Of a DNA stretch of 64,000 bases, positions 17,947-26,687 are shown in pieces (positions within the stretch are counted from its first letter, which is position 1; each line of letters begins with the position of its first letter). The translations under genes and the position numbers were made by a program. Source of the stretch: an uncultured Bacteroides sp. Its GTDB lineage: Bacteria > Bacteroidota > Bacteroidia > Bacteroidales > Bacteroidaceae. The notes under the pieces are model-generated. The model saw only the letters and a program-made list of their open reading frames with translations. It did not search any database and was not told where the DNA came from. The DNA is taken from positions 1 through 64,000 of the forward strand of contig NZ_CAJLKP010000023.1 in assembly GCF_905207245.1 (NCBI RefSeq). The letters are read 5' to 3'.

Positions 17947-19122
17947 TTATAGTAATATATCCGAATATTTATTTACCATTTCATCTATTATGAATTGATC
18001 TAAGAAAAGTTTTCTCGAATTAGTTCCCATCTCTTCCCAATTATATTTATCAATATTAAGTAATACATTATAAATTTCCTTGGTAGATGGCTCTACTAGT
18101 ATGCCATTATATCCAGTTTTAACCATTTCTGGTATACCTGCAATCTTTGTTGAAATAATTGGCAAAGACAATCTCATTGCTTCTAGAATTGACATGGGAA
18201 ATCCCTCATCTTTACTTGGAAGAATAAAAATGTCACTTTCTATCAAATATTTGTCAACATTATTCGTAAATCCTTTAAAAGATACATAATCCGAAAGATT
18301 ATTATCTTTGATTTTTTTCTCTAATGCAGATCTTATCACTCCATCTCCTAAAACAGTAACATGAAAGTCTATTTTTTTCTCTTGAGCAATTAAGCATATT
18401 GCATCTACAAGCATTCTCTGACCTTTACGTTCAGTCACTGATCCTACACAAACAATCTCCTTACGTTCATTATGAACATATTGACGACCGTCTTTTAAGT
18501 CAGGTAGGCCGTTATAAATATAATGAACTTTACCAGGATTAATTTCCGGATTTAATTTGCAAAATGTATTTGCAGGATTCTGAGCCACAAAACAGATATC
18601 TGTTGCAAAATTTATTACCTTCTTATACATACAAAGAAGAACCTTCATACCAATATTTCTTTTGCGAGCAAGGCTTCGATGGTAGCATTTCTCCATCTTT
18701 AAAGGTTCGCCATTAGTATGAAGTACTAACACTAATTTTTCAAAAGGACATTTGTATTTTAGAAAATAATAACATGTATACATATCATGAATAAAAATAG
18801 TATCGATATTATTAATATTATCTTTATAATATCTAACTATTGCTTTGGCATGACGCATGTATGTGATATACAACGAAAAAAGAGCTATCAAGCTACTATA
18901 CTGAGAAATAAAGTTAATGATATCTTTTATCCTTGAAGTCACAGATATCTTATTTTTTATATTGACATCATAATTTCTAGGTGATATTGTATCCATCGAA
19001 AATGATACTATTTCCACCCCATTCCTTAAAAAGTCTCTGTTTTCAACTAAAGACTTAACAACCTTGCTTGCACCTGTTGGAGCATTCAACCAACTACCAT
19101 ATATTAATGCTATTTTTTTCAT
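17947..19122 (-). CDS. Family 4 glycosyltransferase
   Basis: A 391-residue GT-B glycosyltransferase. The C-terminal domain carries IVCVGSVTERKGQRMLVDAI and the E-x7-E donor-binding pattern in SKDEGFPMSILEAM. The N-terminal domain begins IALIYGSWLNAPTGASKV with a Gly-rich acceptor loop. It should be a retaining, cytoplasmic-side transferase adding one sugar of the capsule repeat. It is flanked by the polymerase gene and by the HAD phosphatase gene. Confidence 0.92.
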   Translation of the reverse strand: MKKIALIYGSWLNAPTGASKVVKSLVENRDFLRNGVEIVSFSMDTISPRNYDVNIKNKISVTSRIKDIINFISQYSSLIALFSLYITYMRHAKAIVRYYKDNINNIDTIFIHDMYTCYYFLKYKCPFEKLVLVLHTNGEPLKMEKCYHRSLARKRNIGMKVLLCMYKKVINFATDICFVAQNPANTFCKLNPEINPGKVHYIYNGLPDLKDGRQYVHNERKEIVCVGSVTERKGQRMLVDAICLIAQEKKIDFHVTVLGDGVIRSALEKKIKDNNLSDYVSFKGFTNNVDKYLIESDIFILPSKDEGFPMSILEAMRLSLPIISTKIAGIPEMVKTGYNGILVEPSTKEIYNVLLNIDKYNWEEMGTNSRKLFLDQFIIDEMVNKYSDILL

Positions 19123-19157
19123 TTTCTTCAGCCTTATGCAATAGAATCATTCCATTA

Positions 19158-19667
19158 TCATTGTTCTGCAAGAGTAATATCTCCGACTATTTCTTCGATA
19201 ATATGATTTCCTAATATTTTTTCAACGAATTCACGAAAGACTCCATCCCCGCCCGCTTTATTGAGGTGAATATTTGCAATTTTTTTAATGTAGAAAGGGG
19301 CTGATGACGGGACTCCTGACCACCCGACAAGCTTTAAGAGCTTAACGTCATTTAGATCATCCCCAATGTAGGCAATGTCTGCAAATTGTATACTAAGTTT
19401 ACGACACAAAGAGCGAGCTATTTCTACCTTATCCTTTGCCCCTAAATAACAATAATCAACCTTCAACTTATCTGCCCTTCGTTGTACTATCTGCGTATTT
19501 TCTCCAGTAAGAATTCCTACGGGTATGCCTAAATGATGTGCGAATAATATGCCAGCACTATCGTAGGTATTGAATTTCTTCAATTCTACATTAGTACCAT
19601 TGTAATACATGCCTCCATCAGTCCAGACTCCATCAATGTCGGTCAATATCAATTTTGGTAAATTCAT
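19158..19667 (-). CDS. HAD phosphatase, nonulosonate-9-phosphate phosphatase (KdsC-like)
   Basis: A 169-residue C0-type HAD phosphatase. LTDIDGVWTDG (residues 8-18) holds the nucleophile Asp10 and general acid Asp12; GILTGE (51-56) is motif II; IGDDLNDVKLL is motif IV. Residues Glu56, Arg64 and Lys67 sit at the positions I recall as marking Kdn-9-phosphate/Neu5Ac-9-phosphate phosphatases rather than Kdo-8-phosphate phosphatases, from the B. thetaiotaomicron enzyme BT1713. The gene overlaps the synthase gene by 4 bases, so the two probably act in turn: condensation to a 9-phosphate, then dephosphorylation. Such enzymes form tetramers because they lack a cap domain. Confidence 0.85.
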   Translation of the reverse strand: MNLPKLILTDIDGVWTDGGMYYNGTNVELKKFNTYDSAGILFAHHLGIPVGILTGENTQIVQRRADKLKVDYCYLGAKDKVEIARSLCRKLSIQFADIAYIGDDLNDVKLLKLVGWSGVPSSAPFYIKKIANIHLNKAGGDGVFREFVEKILGNHIIEEIVGDITLAEQ

Positions 19668-20740
19668 TGTTTCAAGAAATCTGGATAAATGACTTCATTT
19701 TTAGGAACTGCTACAGTGATAGTTTTGCCTATGATTTCGTTGAGTTGGCTCCACTTATAACCATCACCTGGACTCAGCATATGAAGATCATCTTCAATAA
19801 TTACATGGCCAACTTCTAAATCTTTATTAGAAGCAATTGAACGCTCCAATTTTTCTTTTGAGCCTGCTACACTCTTATCAATGTACATATCTTCGATTCC
19901 CATCCAGTGCTCTGCAAGTCGGATATCACGAACCATTCTGCGAACACCATCAGGGCCTAAGGACCCCTTCTGGTCAGTCCCCTTCATACCTCTGTCAACA
20001 GTGATATGTTTCTCAATAATCTTAGCACCCATGCCTACTGCGATGATAGGTGCAGCAATACCGATGGTATGATCAGAGAAACCAATCGTATACTGAGGAT
20101 AATGCTTCTGTAAGTACTTTATAGTAAGCAGATTCAAATTATCTGGCTCTGTTGGGTATTGTGATACACAATGCAAGATTGAAATATCATCATGACACTT
20201 TGTAATAACCCCAATGGCATCATCAAGTTCTTTCTTACCAGCCATACCAGTTGACAAGATGATTGGAATCTTAGTTTCAGCCATTGCCGCAAGAAGAGGC
20301 AAGTTTGTAAGGTCTCGACTAGCAACCTTGAGTTGATCAGGAGTGAAGAGCTTCAGCATCGAAAGACACCCCTTTGCACAAAGTGTTTCTACAAACTTAA
20401 GACCAAGGCTTTTAGCATACTTATAAACTTCGAAATGCTCCTCATCTGATAGTTCAAGGAAAGCACGATGCTCTCCATAAGTTCTTCCGAAAGAATTTGG
20501 AGTATCATAAATACGATTCATTTGTGAAGATGATAACTCCTCATTTAAATCGCGCTTTGTCATTTTGACTGCATCTATTGGAGGTAGGTCGATGCCAAAA
20601 GTATCCTCTTTGATGGGCCTTATGATTAACTCAGTGAGTAGTTTAGCAATGTCTACCGAACCATTATGATTCTGACCAATCTCACCAATAATGTAAGTTT
20701 TCCCTTGCGTATCCATTTTCGTCTTATTTTTCATTATCAC
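19664..20740 (-). CDS. neuB: Nonulosonic acid synthase (NeuB family)
   Basis: A 358-residue NeuB-type enzyme that should condense phosphoenolpyruvate with a 6-carbon aldehyde sugar. IIGEIGQNHNGSVDIA opens the TIM barrel; FSDHTIGIAAPI and KHITVDRGMKGTD supply metal- and substrate-binding His and Asp residues; residues from about 295 to 358 form the SAF antifreeze-like lid (SNKDLEVGHVI). No hydrolysing UDP-GlcNAc epimerase (NeuC) and no Pse/Leg aminotransferase lies in the operon. With the adjoining HAD phosphatase this favours a 9-phosphate route such as mannose-6-phosphate to Kdn-9-phosphate. Neu5Ac cannot be excluded if ManNAc-6-phosphate is made elsewhere. Confidence 0.88.
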   Translation of the reverse strand: MIMKNKTKMDTQGKTYIIGEIGQNHNGSVDIAKLLTELIIRPIKEDTFGIDLPPIDAVKMTKRDLNEELSSSQMNRIYDTPNSFGRTYGEHRAFLELSDEEHFEVYKYAKSLGLKFVETLCAKGCLSMLKLFTPDQLKVASRDLTNLPLLAAMAETKIPIILSTGMAGKKELDDAIGVITKCHDDISILHCVSQYPTEPDNLNLLTIKYLQKHYPQYTIGFSDHTIGIAAPIIAVGMGAKIIEKHITVDRGMKGTDQKGSLGPDGVRRMVRDIRLAEHWMGIEDMYIDKSVAGSKEKLERSIASNKDLEVGHVIIEDDLHMLSPGDGYKWSQLNEIIGKTITVAVPKNEVIYPDFLKQ

Positions 20741-21476
20741 TTATTATCTGCAACATTGATTCTTTTAGAATCCGATTTTCATCAAGATATTCTACCACAT
20801 CTTTCAAGTTAAAATTGTCATCCTGCGCTTTAAGATCTGAATAGACCTTCTGAGTAATCTGCATATCTTCTGGAGTATCAATGGTCAATCGAATATCATT
20901 ACGTCCCTGAAGATAAGAAGGACACTCAATCCATTCGCATTTATACTCATCAGGATGTGTATAAATTTGAATTGTAACATGCTCGTGAGCAGGTGTATTT
21001 ACTTCTGTAGTAGCCTGAACTTTCTTTAAAGCATCAAACTTAACGTACTCTCCCCAAAAACCAAAGTGAGTTTTGATAGACGGTGTGTCGTTTATGCGAA
21101 ATCCTATGTAGTCAGCTTCGCTATTCTTGGCCTTGTTGACTAGTTCTGCTACTCCATGCCAATCCATAAAAGGATTGTCAGAACAGATACGAACAATACC
21201 ATTTAATTTATTTTCATCAGCAGCCCTTATAAATCGATCGAGAACATCATTTTCTGATCCTCTAAACACGATCTCACTTTTGACTCTCAAGAATTGCTCT
21301 AATTCATCATTATTAGGATTTACAGAGGTTGCAACGATGACCTTCACGCCTTCTACTTTATGCAAAGTATTAAGTAAAATCTCTAGAAGCGTATCATTTC
21401 TATAAAATTTTTTAAGAATTTTTCCAGGCAATCGAGTTGAGCCCATTCTAGCCTGTATGATAATTCCGATATTCAT
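20724..21476 (-). CDS. Cytidylyltransferase of the SpsF/CMP-NeuAc synthetase group
   Basis: A 250-residue nucleotidyltransferase. IIIQARMGSTRLPGKIL is the signature of the SpsF branch (COG1861), in which the Arg-Leu-Pro-Gly-Lys loop binds the CTP phosphates. VRICSDNPFMDW holds the metal-binding Asp. It overlaps the nonulosonate synthase by 17 bases. Together with the cytidylyltransferase at 28960-29715 it gives the operon two CMP-sugar activating enzymes, so either two different acids or sugars are activated or one gene is redundant. Confidence 0.82.
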   Translation of the reverse strand: MNIGIIIQARMGSTRLPGKILKKFYRNDTLLEILLNTLHKVEGVKVIVATSVNPNNDELEQFLRVKSEIVFRGSENDVLDRFIRAADENKLNGIVRICSDNPFMDWHGVAELVNKAKNSEADYIGFRINDTPSIKTHFGFWGEYVKFDALKKVQATTEVNTPAHEHVTIQIYTHPDEYKCEWIECPSYLQGRNDIRLTIDTPEDMQITQKVYSDLKAQDDNFNLKDVVEYLDENRILKESMLQIISDNEK

Positions 21477-21488
21477 TGTGTATTTATG

Positions 21489-22247
21489 TTATGATATAAT
21501 ATGACACCTTCTTAAAATGGACTTAAATCCGAAAACGAAATGAGAAAAAGCTGGAAAATTATCAATTAACCACTTTTTGATTTTCTTGTTTCTTGGAAAC
21601 CAAGATGCTGCATAATAATGAACAGAAACAGTTTTGTCGGTAATAATAGGCCTACCTTTTATTAGAGTGGGGCAAAAATATTCTTTAGGATAAATTTTAA
21701 ACCCTGAACATTCTTGTATTTCATTAGTTTGTCTTAATCCATCGTCACACAATATCTGAGTAGTGTATGCAACAACATTATGCTCTGAAGTATTATTAGA
21801 ATTTGGCAATACGAATTCCTTTGCCTCGTAATGTTTCAATAGTTTATTTATAAATGGATGATTAGGCTCTACACCCAGACACAACCCTGTGGCAACTCCA
21901 AGTTTGAGGGGAGATTCCCCTAGCACAGATTCGTGCTCACATCCCATAAATGGACCATTACTAATTATATGATCCATATTCTTAATAATTTCAACGTCTG
22001 TATCAAAATAAATACCACCATACTTATTTAAAACAAAAAAGCGAGCATAATCACTGACAAATGCATACTTTTTAGCATTGTATGCATCAGATGTATATTG
22101 AATAATATCGACATCAAAATTATCCTCATTCCATTCTATAATTTCATAATCTGGAAAGTTTTTTTTCCAAGAAGATATACATTTTTTTGCTAAAGGAGGT
22201 AATGGACTTCGACCAAACCAGCAATAATGAATAATTTTTGGTATCAT
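21489..22247 (-). CDS. Family 32 glycosyltransferase (DXD type)
   Basis: A 252-residue GT-A transferase of the GT32/Och1-like capsular group. It begins IPKIIHYCWFGRSPLPP, carries SDYARFFVLNKYGGIYFDTD with the DxD metal site, and ends with a basic amphipathic stretch likely to touch the membrane. Such enzymes add a hexose or HexNAc in capsule repeat units. It overlaps the next upstream gene by 4 bases. Confidence 0.88.
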   Translation of the reverse strand: MIPKIIHYCWFGRSPLPPLAKKCISSWKKNFPDYEIIEWNEDNFDVDIIQYTSDAYNAKKYAFVSDYARFFVLNKYGGIYFDTDVEIIKNMDHIISNGPFMGCEHESVLGESPLKLGVATGLCLGVEPNHPFINKLLKHYEAKEFVLPNSNNTSEHNVVAYTTQILCDDGLRQTNEIQECSGFKIYPKEYFCPTLIKGRPIITDKTVSVHYYAASWFPRNKKIKKWLIDNFPAFSHFVFGFKSILRRCHIIS

Positions 22248-23164
22248 GAAAAAATTCTTTTAATCCTATTATAAATACGTTGTAATGTCAATTTATGATA
22301 TTCCTTAGCATCTGTTGCTACAATCCATTTTCCTTTAAACATAACAGCATTAAACTGATGGCCACCATCTTTATAAAATGGAATATCCGTGGGTATGATA
22401 TTATCTAATATCAGTTTTTCTTTATACTCCGTTGGAGTAATCTTTTCGATTTGGCTTATACTTACATTATCACCATAAAGATTTGTGCAATCTTGCGAAA
22501 ATCGCAAAAGTTTACCTTCAAATCTCATTAACGAACCAGCATTACGACCTAACTTTTGATTATGTTGAATTGGCGACATTGGGTGTGCTTTATATTCACC
22601 CATAAGAGAATCTGACACAAATAATTCTAATGTGTTTATCCTGTCAGTGTATTGTAATTGAGTAAAAAGAAAATATTTATCACCAATTTTATTAATACAA
22701 CTATCGCCATATCCCATTAATATTTGAGCATCCAATGGTGCATACAGTAATTCCTTAACAAATATAAAGTTTGTCAAGTCTTCATTTCTTGCCTCGTAGA
22801 GTCGAATAGTATTTGTAGCACCAGCTTCGGGTAACATGTAAATATGTCCATCCTCCTCAAACACCCATGGGAAAGAAAGATGGTATGGCTCTTCAAGAAC
22901 AACAACTGGCGACGACCAATTTTTCAAGTCCTTTGTGCAAACCATCTTTAACACACCCGGAGATAACCATTGTTTGCTTTCGTAAAACAAATAGAGCGTA
23001 TCCTTATTAACAAAAAGAAAGGGATCTGCAACTATAGTAGTTGGATTAAGCCTGAAATAAGGCTTTAAACATTTTATCTGATATATGCTCTTACCTTCTT
23101 TTATATTAAAAAGGCTATTAGAATTCTCTAATTGATGAAGGCATATCTTGAAACATTCAACCAT
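22244..23164 (-). CDS. Beta-propeller protein, GINT1-N/GH43-like
   Basis: A 306-residue protein with repeated blades resembling the five-bladed propeller of GH43/GH130 clans: ADPFLFVNKDTLYLFYES, FPWVFEEDGHIYMLPEA and later NAGSLMRFEGKLLRFSQD. This type is also found as the N-terminal domain of plant GIPC glycosyltransferases (GINT1), and occurs alone in bacterial polysaccharide loci. The catalytic role is unknown; it could transfer, bind or remove a sugar on the nascent glycan. There is no signal peptide, so it should work in the cytoplasm. Confidence 0.65.
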   Translation of the reverse strand: MVECFKICLHQLENSNSLFNIKEGKSIYQIKCLKPYFRLNPTTIVADPFLFVNKDTLYLFYESKQWLSPGVLKMVCTKDLKNWSSPVVVLEEPYHLSFPWVFEEDGHIYMLPEAGATNTIRLYEARNEDLTNFIFVKELLYAPLDAQILMGYGDSCINKIGDKYFLFTQLQYTDRINTLELFVSDSLMGEYKAHPMSPIQHNQKLGRNAGSLMRFEGKLLRFSQDCTNLYGDNVSISQIEKITPTEYKEKLILDNIIPTDIPFYKDGGHQFNAVMFKGKWIVATDAKEYHKLTLQRIYNRIKRIFS

Positions 23165-23165
23165 T

Positions 23166-24326
23166 TTATATTATTCTTTTTAACTTACAAGTGATTTTCT
23201 TGAATAATACGCAAAACAAAGGCATATAATCATTTTTAAACAAATAAGCGTGATTACTAGATTTAAATATATATTTAAGCCATGTAAAAACACTCTGTTC
23301 TTTTTTAAGAACGAGCCCAAGATCTTGAAATTCATCTATAGCATATTTTGATTTAATCATGTTAAAATTTAAATGTTCTGTAGACATTCCCAATGTGTCA
23401 AGATAAAGAATTACTGGATAATATAATTTATCAGCAAAACAAGCATAGATATCACCACTATTTCTAAAGTTAACCTCGTTCAGCCAAATATCATCTCCTA
23501 TTTTAAACAATTCGATATCTATGTTTCCTGTATATCCATACTTCTTAACCTTATACAATATTGTATGCGCTTGACTAATTAAATTGGCATCATAAATGTA
23601 TTGATGACATGATACAGTACCACATATGCTAGGATATTCCCTAAAATGTTTTGTTAAAAAGAAAGGTATCTTATCTGTGTGTTTAGGAATACTTCCAAAC
23701 AACTCCATTTCATAATCTTTATTCAAATATTTTTGAATTAAGACTCTCTTATATTTTTTTTCTTGTAATTCTTTCAAATAGGCATTAAGATCAGTTTCTT
23801 TTTCTATTCGACAAATATCCACTTTAGAGCCTTCAGGACTTAATACAGGCTTGACAATACATGGATATTCTATCTGAGATATATCATAACAACCAGTGTC
23901 TATTTGATCGACGATCCACGAATCAGCATATTTAAGTCCTAATTGCTTAGCAAAAATAAATTGATTAAATTTATTCATTAATGAACGAATCTTTCCTGAT
24001 TCACCATTAATTGATGGCAAATAAAATTTCTTTGACAACAATTCCATATTATCATCAACAATTAATGCAGCACCATCAGAGGTTGGCATTACTACAGGCT
24101 TTTCTGTTTCGTTCCAAAACTCATTAAGTAATATATTCAAACCCTCCTCTTCACTGCTCACCAAATAATATTTACACCAATACTTAGAATAGGTGCAATA
24201 ATTGTCACGTTTTTTCAATGACGAAGTTGTAATAATCCCATAGACGGGTATATTATTAATACCAAATACCCTAGCCATACCCAAGGCATTTGTATGATTA
24301 CCTCCGAAAATTATTACTTTATTCAT
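23166..24326 (-). CDS. ATP-grasp ligase
   Basis: A 386-residue protein with an N-terminal Rossmann-like part (VIIFGGNHTNALGMARVFG) and an ATP-grasp domain: YPCIVKPVLSPEGSKVD is the Lys-containing ATP loop, RVLIQKYLNKDYEMELFG the hinge, and WLNEVNFRNSGD the metal-binding Glu/Asn site. It resembles carbamoyl-phosphate-synthase-like and D-aspartate ligases. In a capsule operon it may couple an amino acid or other acid to a sugar by an amide bond. The substrate is not evident. It follows the flippase and DUF115 genes and lies 1 base upstream of the propeller gene. Confidence 0.82.
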   Translation of the reverse strand: MNKVIIFGGNHTNALGMARVFGINNIPVYGIITTSSLKKRDNYCTYSKYWCKYYLVSSEEEGLNILLNEFWNETEKPVVMPTSDGAALIVDDNMELLSKKFYLPSINGESGKIRSLMNKFNQFIFAKQLGLKYADSWIVDQIDTGCYDISQIEYPCIVKPVLSPEGSKVDICRIEKETDLNAYLKELQEKKYKRVLIQKYLNKDYEMELFGSIPKHTDKIPFFLTKHFREYPSICGTVSCHQYIYDANLISQAHTILYKVKKYGYTGNIDIELFKIGDDIWLNEVNFRNSGDIYACFADKLYYPVILYLDTLGMSTEHLNFNMIKSKYAIDEFQDLGLVLKKEQSVFTWLKYIFKSSNHAYLFKNDYMPLFCVLFKKITCKLKRII

Positions 24327-24337
24327 AGATTCTCAAT

Positions 24338-25147
24338 TTATTTGATTAATTCATCAAAATCTACACGCTCATATTCCTGTAAGCAGCCACCTCTTGTAGC
24401 ATTATAAATACGAAAGCCATGACTTCTAGAGTATTTTTCTGCTGCAATATGAGCAACTTTTTGTTCCCATGTCTGCACTGGTGTTATCTTAGAAAGATCT
24501 TCTTTCTCTTTTCCATAAAAATGGCTGCTACCTGAAGTGTTATAATATATACTACCATCTCTGTTTGCATTAACAGCATAGGACATGTCACAACCTATCA
24601 AATATATCACTTCTGCTCCTAAGTAACGAGCCCATTCTATTGATTCATATGCAGTAGTACCAATGGCGAATACAACTTTAGATAGATCTTCTGAAAATTC
24701 AGGATGATCTAAAAGTTTCCTAGAACCATTAATTGTTTCATAAATTTTATCTCCTTTAAAAGAAAGAGATTTTATAAATTGTTTCTTAGAAAATATTTTA
24801 TACTTAGCATAACATTCTTTAACCATTTTAGCATGTTTCCCCTTATAACAAGAATTATCTGTGACCATAAGGAAGTCGACACGCCATGGTGTATTTTCAT
24901 ATATGCGCGCAATATGATTCATCCCTATAGATATAAAGTTTGCTTTTGAAATCTGTGTCAGATCATCAGGGCTTAAACTAGGACCATTACACACTACAAA
25001 AAATTGCTTGCCCTTGTAATAGTTTTTTAAAGAACGCAATTTTCTCGTATTATTGAGTTCGACACCACTAGCATAATATGCAACAAGATTTATGCCATCA
25101 ATAATCTTTATATATGTTGCACCTAAAAATTTCTTAATTAACTTCAT
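24338..25147 (-). CDS. DUF115-like protein (Maf/GT42-related)
   Basis: A 269-residue protein with a Rossmann-type opening, KGKQFFVVCNGPSLSPDDL, whose NGPS loop is shared by DUF115/Maf nonulosonate glycosyltransferases and by GT42 sialyltransferases. A second conserved stretch is AEVIYLIGCDMSYA followed by SSHFYG. In a locus that makes a nonulosonic acid, transfer of that sugar is a sensible guess and would make it a second candidate CMP-sugar transferase. The match is to a fold and loop, so the exact reaction is not shown. It overlaps the flippase gene by 14 bases. Confidence 0.65.
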   Translation of the reverse strand: MKLIKKFLGATYIKIIDGINLVAYYASGVELNNTRKLRSLKNYYKGKQFFVVCNGPSLSPDDLTQISKANFISIGMNHIARIYENTPWRVDFLMVTDNSCYKGKHAKMVKECYAKYKIFSKKQFIKSLSFKGDKIYETINGSRKLLDHPEFSEDLSKVVFAIGTTAYESIEWARYLGAEVIYLIGCDMSYAVNANRDGSIYYNTSGSSHFYGKEKEDLSKITPVQTWEQKVAHIAAEKYSRSHGFRIYNATRGGCLQEYERVDFDELIK

Positions 25148-26687
25148 TATTTATTTTACTTTTCACAAATTGTAGCACATATTGTCTCTCCATTTTATTT
25201 AAACCTACTACCCAAATAGCTAGACCTGTGAATAAAACAGATATAATTCCAGATACAAAAAAGGAAATTACTTCATTCACAATTAAACTTGATACTAAAA
25301 AAGGGATAGGTGTAGATAAAATGATTACTTTTACAATTGGTAATATAACCTCTTTGAGATAATTCAAAAGACCAAATGATGATAGTTTATTCGATTCATT
25401 GACTACAAGTACTACCTGCAAAGCTCGAACGAACGCTGTAATAATAAAAACAGATACAGCGCTAGCACCTAAAGAGAGAACGAGATAAGATAATGGAAAT
25501 ACCAATAATAGTACACCATTTCCATAGATGGTATACTTTCTCAATTTACCAGATGCTAATGCTACCCCCCAAGGGGCATTTGTTAGCTGAACCAAAAGAG
25601 AGTCAACTAAAATCCATATAGTGAATATTCCTGTAAACTCTGGTACTTTTTTTAACCATATTGATAAAAGAAAATCAACATTAAGAATAACAGGAAGAGC
25701 CATTATCCAAAAGAATATTACAGAATATTTACTACTTGAAAATACAAGCTTATGTAAATAATCGATTTTACGAGCAGCAAAACTTTTAACTATTTGCGGT
25801 TGAACCGAAGTAAAAATACTAGATGAAAAATTACTTAAAACACTATTTAGTTGAAAAGAGATACCCCTGGCGGCATTAATTGCTGGACCAAAGAATATAT
25901 TTATCAGTATGTTAACAAATTGATCTTTGGTCATATATATAATAGTTCCAAGAAAGTTCCAGGAAAAGAACTTGCCCATTTGGACTATTGTAGAACGTTG
26001 GAAACACCAAATGATATTAGATTCTTCATATTTTACAAAACATCGAACAGCATATGATACCTGGACTCCGACAACAACCAGCATCAACAAAAATGCATAA
26101 GTAACAAGCCTGTCAAAACCGCTAATTACTATTGCATAAGCAATGATAAGTTTCATTATTCCTTCAAATACTCCTACATAAGAGTAGTAAGACATATCCT
26201 CATGCGCAATAATCGCTGAATTAAAGACTGTTCCTATCAAAGTAAAACATAACGATATCACCGTCATATGAAAGACTTTGACTGCAGCATCAAGCCTCTC
26301 TATAGGAATATTAAGTTTATTAACAACGAACCAATATCCTATTGTTTCAAGAGCTATAAGCACAATTATTACGAAAATAAGATATATGAAAAAAAAATGA
26401 GAATAAACTTTTTTTGCACCTTCTTTAGATCCTTTACCTAATTCAACACTTAAAAATCTTTGAGTAGCATTTGCAAGAGAACTTTGAAAGAATGCAAACA
26501 TACTTGTAAGTCCACCTACCACATTGTATATTCCATAATCCTCTATTCCAAGATTATCAAGTATAACCCTTGAAGCGTATATATTTATACACATCAAAAG
26601 TATCATTCTTAGGTATAGAAACCCCGTATTTTTTATAATTCTTTTACTATTTTGATCCATTGCATAGTAGCATATAGCTTGAATCAA
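25134..26687 (-). CDS. wzx: Wzx-type polysaccharide flippase
   Basis: A 517-residue MATE/MOP-superfamily membrane protein with about 12-14 helices. KNTGFLYLRMILLMCINIY and GIEDYGIYNVVGGLTSMFAF are the usual first-helix and GxYxVVGG motifs of oligosaccharide flippases. It should move undecaprenyl-linked repeat units across the inner membrane to the polymerase encoded at 16712. Residue 11 (MDQNS) is a likelier start than the annotated first Met, because the preceding 10 residues overlap the upstream gene. The 4-base overlap with the phosphatase gene shows coupling. Confidence 0.9.
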   Translation of the reverse strand: MIQAICYYAMDQNSKRIIKNTGFLYLRMILLMCINIYASRVILDNLGIEDYGIYNVVGGLTSMFAFFQSSLANATQRFLSVELGKGSKEGAKKVYSHFFFIYLIFVIIVLIALETIGYWFVVNKLNIPIERLDAAVKVFHMTVISLCFTLIGTVFNSAIIAHEDMSYYSYVGVFEGIMKLIIAYAIVISGFDRLVTYAFLLMLVVVGVQVSYAVRCFVKYEESNIIWCFQRSTIVQMGKFFSWNFLGTIIYMTKDQFVNILINIFFGPAINAARGISFQLNSVLSNFSSSIFTSVQPQIVKSFAARKIDYLHKLVFSSSKYSVIFFWIMALPVILNVDFLLSIWLKKVPEFTGIFTIWILVDSLLVQLTNAPWGVALASGKLRKYTIYGNGVLLLVFPLSYLVLSLGASAVSVFIITAFVRALQVVLVVNESNKLSSFGLLNYLKEVILPIVKVIILSTPIPFLVSSLIVNEVISFFVSGIISVLFTGLAIWVVGLNKMERQYVLQFVKSKINNEVN

